Assembly (NCBI GenBank): GCA_963682055.1
Contig: OY821747.1
Span: forward strand, 20,458,126-20,522,125
Length of the DNA: 64,000 nt
Direction: 5' to 3'
From: Primula veris
Lineage: Eukaryota > Streptophyta > Magnoliopsida > Ericales > Primulaceae
Under the pieces are notes generated by a model. It worked only from the letters and a program-made list of their open reading frames with translations. It had not been told where the DNA came from and did no database searches. The position numbers were made by a program, and so were the translations under genes. Positions 60,101 through 64,000 of the stretch are shown here, piece after piece (the stretch's first letter is position 1; the number at the start of each line of letters is the position of its first letter).

Positions 60101-63100
60101 AATCTGGCAATTTACTGTGGTCCAATGATTCACGTACTAGCAAGTTGAGCCTAATTAGATATAAAATTTAGTTTAAAATGATGCAAATGTCTTCTTGTAT
60201 ATTCTCTGTAAAAACTAAGAAAACCGTTGTCTCCCAGGATTCCAATATAGTGGTGAAGAATCTTGGTGTATCACTTTATACGCTTAACTTAATAGAAGTA
60301 TTACTATATTGGGCTGTATAATTCTTTTGAGTTGTGTGAAAACTGAACACCCTTTTTATAGTTGAAAATATACTGTTAAGGTTGTTTGGGTTCTTTCTTT
60401 GCTTAAATGTTACTCTCCACTTTTTCGCCATTTAACTTCAACCAGGTGGGTGAATACTTGATATTTGATCCCTGAGTTCGGAGCATTTCTTATATGCAAT
60501 CTTAACATATATTTTAGTTCTTTCTTGTATATCTTTCGCCGTCATATGCCAAATTCATGTAGATATTGATATTTAAATACTTTCATTTGATATTATAATG
60601 TTTTTACTTATCACTTTATTGTAGCGGACCGTGCCTTCAGCACTGGATGGATCATTTGACTTTTTCAAAGCTATTCCCAATGATCCTTTGGCATTGCCAG
60701 TTGCTCTCCAACAATCCCTCTTCTCTCTCCTCGTAGAAGTTATCGGATGGTCTGCCGATAGCGAAACTCCATCTAGAATTCCATCAAGGTTATACAGACA
60801 TCTTCAGATATTCATCGACATGTTTCTTTATTCACATAGCAGAGACGTAAAGGATCAAGCATATATATTGGCAAAAGCTGCCATATTAAGTACAGGTGCA
60901 TTTCCAAAAAATCCAAGGGAGATAGATATATGGTTCTTGTACCTTCCAAGCCATAGCATGAACAAATTTCTTGTTGGGGACAAAGGGGTTGAAGTTATTC
61001 ATGACTTGTTCGCAGTGGTAGTTAATTTTCTCTGTGATGCTGTTTCAACAATCGGAAACAATTTATTCAAGTACTGGGATGTCGTGAGGTGTCATACGAA
61101 TCATCTAAATGGCCTTGAAGGTAATCAGATTTTCTTTTGAACTTTTTTCCCTTTTTATATGTACCCCTTCTTCTTGCTTTCAACTTTTTCCGTTCTTTTG
61201 GACGTTATACTTCTTTTCTTCTCTCATTTCATATTTTTACTAATAGTAAGAATTATTATCAGTACATGTACATTATATGCTACCATTGCTGAAGAACCCA
61301 TCCAATTACTTCCTTTATTCGGAAACTGTGCTTTAATAGGTAATAAGTTGATGTGCTTAAACGGTGGCTAAATCCGTAGGAAGTAAAGGTCACAAAAGCT
61401 TTTAGCTGTAGCAGAAAATCTAAGAAAAGAAAAAGAAAAGTATCCGGTTGTGTCACAAAATTAGGATAATCATGAGAATTTTCTATGGAGAAAAACATTT
61501 CTATGCTATAAAACATCTATTTCCTGTAGCGCCAACCACACAGACATAACAGGTTAAAGAAATGAAAGATGTTCCTGAACCACATAATGAAGAACCACAT
61601 AATGAAGCATCCCCAAATGTTTCCTGGAAAATTGCCCACCAAAATTCACAAAAAGAAATAAAATGCTAGCCTAAACTATTTTATCCCCATTTTTCCAGCA
61701 CAAAATGTTTCAATCTGCATTAAATTTACCTTCTTCAAAGTTTATGTCATCGATATGATCCATGTGGCAGTAGTATAGAAGAAAAACCATCGATGGTGAT
61801 TTTTTTTGACCGCTTTCCAACCGAAAGAATTGCGACACCATGCAAGTATATTTAGGAAATAGTCGCAAAAATAGGTTTTTAAGACTAGGCTTCATAGTCA
61901 AAATAGGGCCTGTAGGAGAACGTCTAGGATACGGAGACAAGGAGTGCCTTTAGAATGATAACTCAGTAGTACTTCTTGTTGTATTAAAGTTGATGCAAGA
62001 TACTTAAATACACTTTCTCAACACCCTTCGATATATGTCAAAATATTGTTTAGTTGACCAAAAATGATTTGCTTCTCCGAGGCCATACCTCAGTGTTTTT
62101 CTGCTTCTTGAGGAAACATAGAGGCGACATAGCATACGTGTTTGAAATGGGAATCCTAAGTTGACGAAGTCAAATAGTGAACTAGCTGAAGTAAATCCTT
62201 GAATTGTCCGGTTATAAATCGACAATTAAGGGCACTTGTGACCTTTCAGGTTATTTATTTGACATAACTCTACACTAAGGAGTAAGGAGGCGTAGTTCAC
62301 TTGCAAGTGATATCTGTGAAAAGCTGGCTCATTAATTTATGCATGCTCCATTGTTGGTCAATCGGATGACTAAACTTTTATGATGTTGTAAATGGACTGC
62401 AGCTCTCACATCAACTCATGACTAGGATTATGCTAATTATAGGTTATTAAACTATTTTTTAAATTGATTGAAATTCATTAACTAGTCCGGAAAAAGAAGT
62501 GTATGTTTTAGCTGCTGACGTTTTTTTTAATTGTATTTGACAGATGTATCTCCTGAGTTCAGTCCTCTTGTAGTTTGTGTCCTAGAAAAATGTTTAAAAG
62601 TGCTTCATTCTGAGTCTGGATCCATTAGCTTATCCGAAAAAACAATGCTATCACTTTATGTTTGTAACACAATCAAATATGTCATGCAGTCTCAGGTACC
62701 ATTCTCTTTGTCCTTTCCTCATAATCTTATATGCTTAATGCGTAAAACAAAAATTACTAATTCTCAGATTAACAATTTTTAAATGAAATGCAACTTTGTA
62801 CAGGTGGAAGCTGGTTTGTTATCCTTGATGATTGACTATATGTTATCTGAGAAAGTTGAGGAGCATTGTTCTTCTCTTGATAGTGCTCAAGATAAGTGCG
62901 AGTGGAGGCCTCTGATGAACTTGCTGCTGTTTTCACGAGAAAATCAGAAAATATATAAATATTCATCTCCCCAAAGCCATGACAGTTCCCTTTTAAATAT
63001 AATTAGTGAAACTGAAAAAGTTCTGAAGAGTGAAACTGACTTTGGGTTGGTTAAATTAACGAAAGAGTTTGTGTTTTTGCTAATATCAACACCACCTGCT

Positions 63101-64000
63101 GTGATTTTACATCATTTTCCATCAGTTCTATGCATCTCAAGGCGTCTATTTGGAGTTCCTTTCAGCATTCTATTGCTTATATTTGCCCTTGAACCCAATA
63201 TTATGGACGAGATTTATTACTTGTGGCCTGAATTTTTTGATACTGATATGCAATTAGAAGAAATAAATGAAGACACATATAGTGGTTCAGAAAAATCTGC
63301 ATCCTCGGCATTTGGTTTATTTATGCGACATGCACCATACCAAGTGCTAACTCCCATGATTTTGAGCATTAGTAATTTAGAACTATTACAAAGTCCGATT
63401 TTAAGAACCGTGCTTCTGAATAAACTCTCTGACTTGTCTGCTGAGTATACATCTTCATTTCTTCGCCTGTTGTTATATTGGGGTCATCAAATACGATTAT
63501 CTTATCCAAGTAAACCATTAGATTTATGTGAATGTCTTTTCCGAGTGTGTTCTACACTTATGGATCAGGCGTTAAAGGTGCTCTTTTATCATACTGATTC
63601 AGGTCGCAAGCCTATTACAGTAAATTTACTCTCCAAATATATGGTCGAAGCTGCTGAAATTATTTTTTCCCATCCTCTAGTTCTTTTGTCATTGGAAAGC
63701 TCGTTGGAAAACGACAGAGAATTCCCAAAAGATATCTCTAAGATGACTTTGGAGGATTTTCTTCTTTCAACAGCAAAAGAGATGCAGTACATGGAGATTG
63801 CGGTTTTCAATCTCTTACCCGTATTTCCCGAGGATGCCTTAAGTTTTTTAAATCGACACAAGTCTTTTACTGTAGTTAGGGATTCAATTGAACGTTACAA
63901 AAAGTGTTATAGAGCATTATCAAAAAAGGTCCTCGCCACGTTCAAGGACAGGTTTGCTAATTTCGCACAGAGTGGAGTTTTGAAGCCCCTGGCCTCTGCA
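57124..64000 (+). CDS. URB1: URB1 / Npa1-like nucleolar pre-ribosomal-associated protein 1 (partial, continues past the window)
   Basis: Coding exons: 57124-58277, 58685-59396, 60625-61120, 62544-62695, 62804 to beyond 64000. Donors GTAAGG, GTAAGT, GTAATC, GTACCA; acceptors all end in AG. Phases fit exactly (838 codons before exon 5, then 399 codons without a stop). The protein begins MEHADFEGNKLPDFGDNVFS and shows helical-repeat sequence: KLRELLRNLSSEDIRLSCYG, KAALVLLASIVRRGSSLASD, LDEYPFNL-type motif as YMDEYPFNLEDHASPYW, and a basic KRKRSSKVV...KKLKKNAE stretch in exon 2. I assign it to the URB1/Npa1 family, large HEAT-like nucleolar proteins of early 60S pre-ribosomes. No lesion is visible, so it is probably a working gene. 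The family usually exceeds 2000 residues, so roughly half is here. Introns 59397-60624 and 61121-62543 hold no clear gene. Confidence 0.85.

Noticed and set aside
61710..61940. Minus-strand ORF in a URB1 intron
   Set aside because: No recognisable features; consistent with chance in a 1.4-kb intron.

Overview
This is plant nuclear DNA from a eudicot. It holds nested LTR retrotransposons, remains of several DNA transposons, intron-containing genes with GT-AG junctions, and at the right edge the 5' half of a conserved ribosome-biogenesis gene (URB1). No base shows which order it comes from. The two largest elements resemble Retand-type Tat elements (known from Silene), but this is not enough to name a genus. 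Most of the window is repeats; only the last ~7.4 kb looks like a conserved host gene.

Layout. 1-1747: decayed 3' end of a Ty1/copia-like element with a 204-bp LTR. 1997-17865: complete but defective Ty3/gypsy Tat-lineage element (copy 1, plus strand, TSD GTGTG). 17866-25171: AT-rich DNA with a G-tract MITE-like element carrying a nested Stowaway-like MITE, a Harbinger-like element with a Myb/SANT exon, and a Helitron 3' end. 25177-48824: CRM-clade chromovirus (TSD CATGC) split by a second Tat element (copy 2, 29043-46750, minus strand, TSD also CATGC). 49131-56491: a frameshifted plant mobile domain gene, telomere-like repeats, palindromes, and a broken FAR1-MULE-OTU transposase gene. 56560-64000: URB1 with a 5' UTR intron and five coding exons, the last running off the window.

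The most interesting system is the antisense gene cluster between pol and the 3' LTR of both Tat copies. Five small coiled-coil ORFs each have their own TATA box at a nearly identical ORF-specific distance in the two copies (60/62, 57/57, 92/90, 106/107, 90/90 nt), and three also have AATAAA signals. A sixth, four-exon gene (637 codons in copy 1) has conserved introns and a 6-9 nt first coding exon. Beyond it lie two more ORFs and a tandem array whose units keep a hairpin while their sequence changes. The sense gag-pol carries the usual retrotransposition functions but is disabled in both copies, mostly by CGA-to-TGA changes and microhomology deletions.

Gene calls come from reading the translated sequence and motifs by eye; no database search was run.
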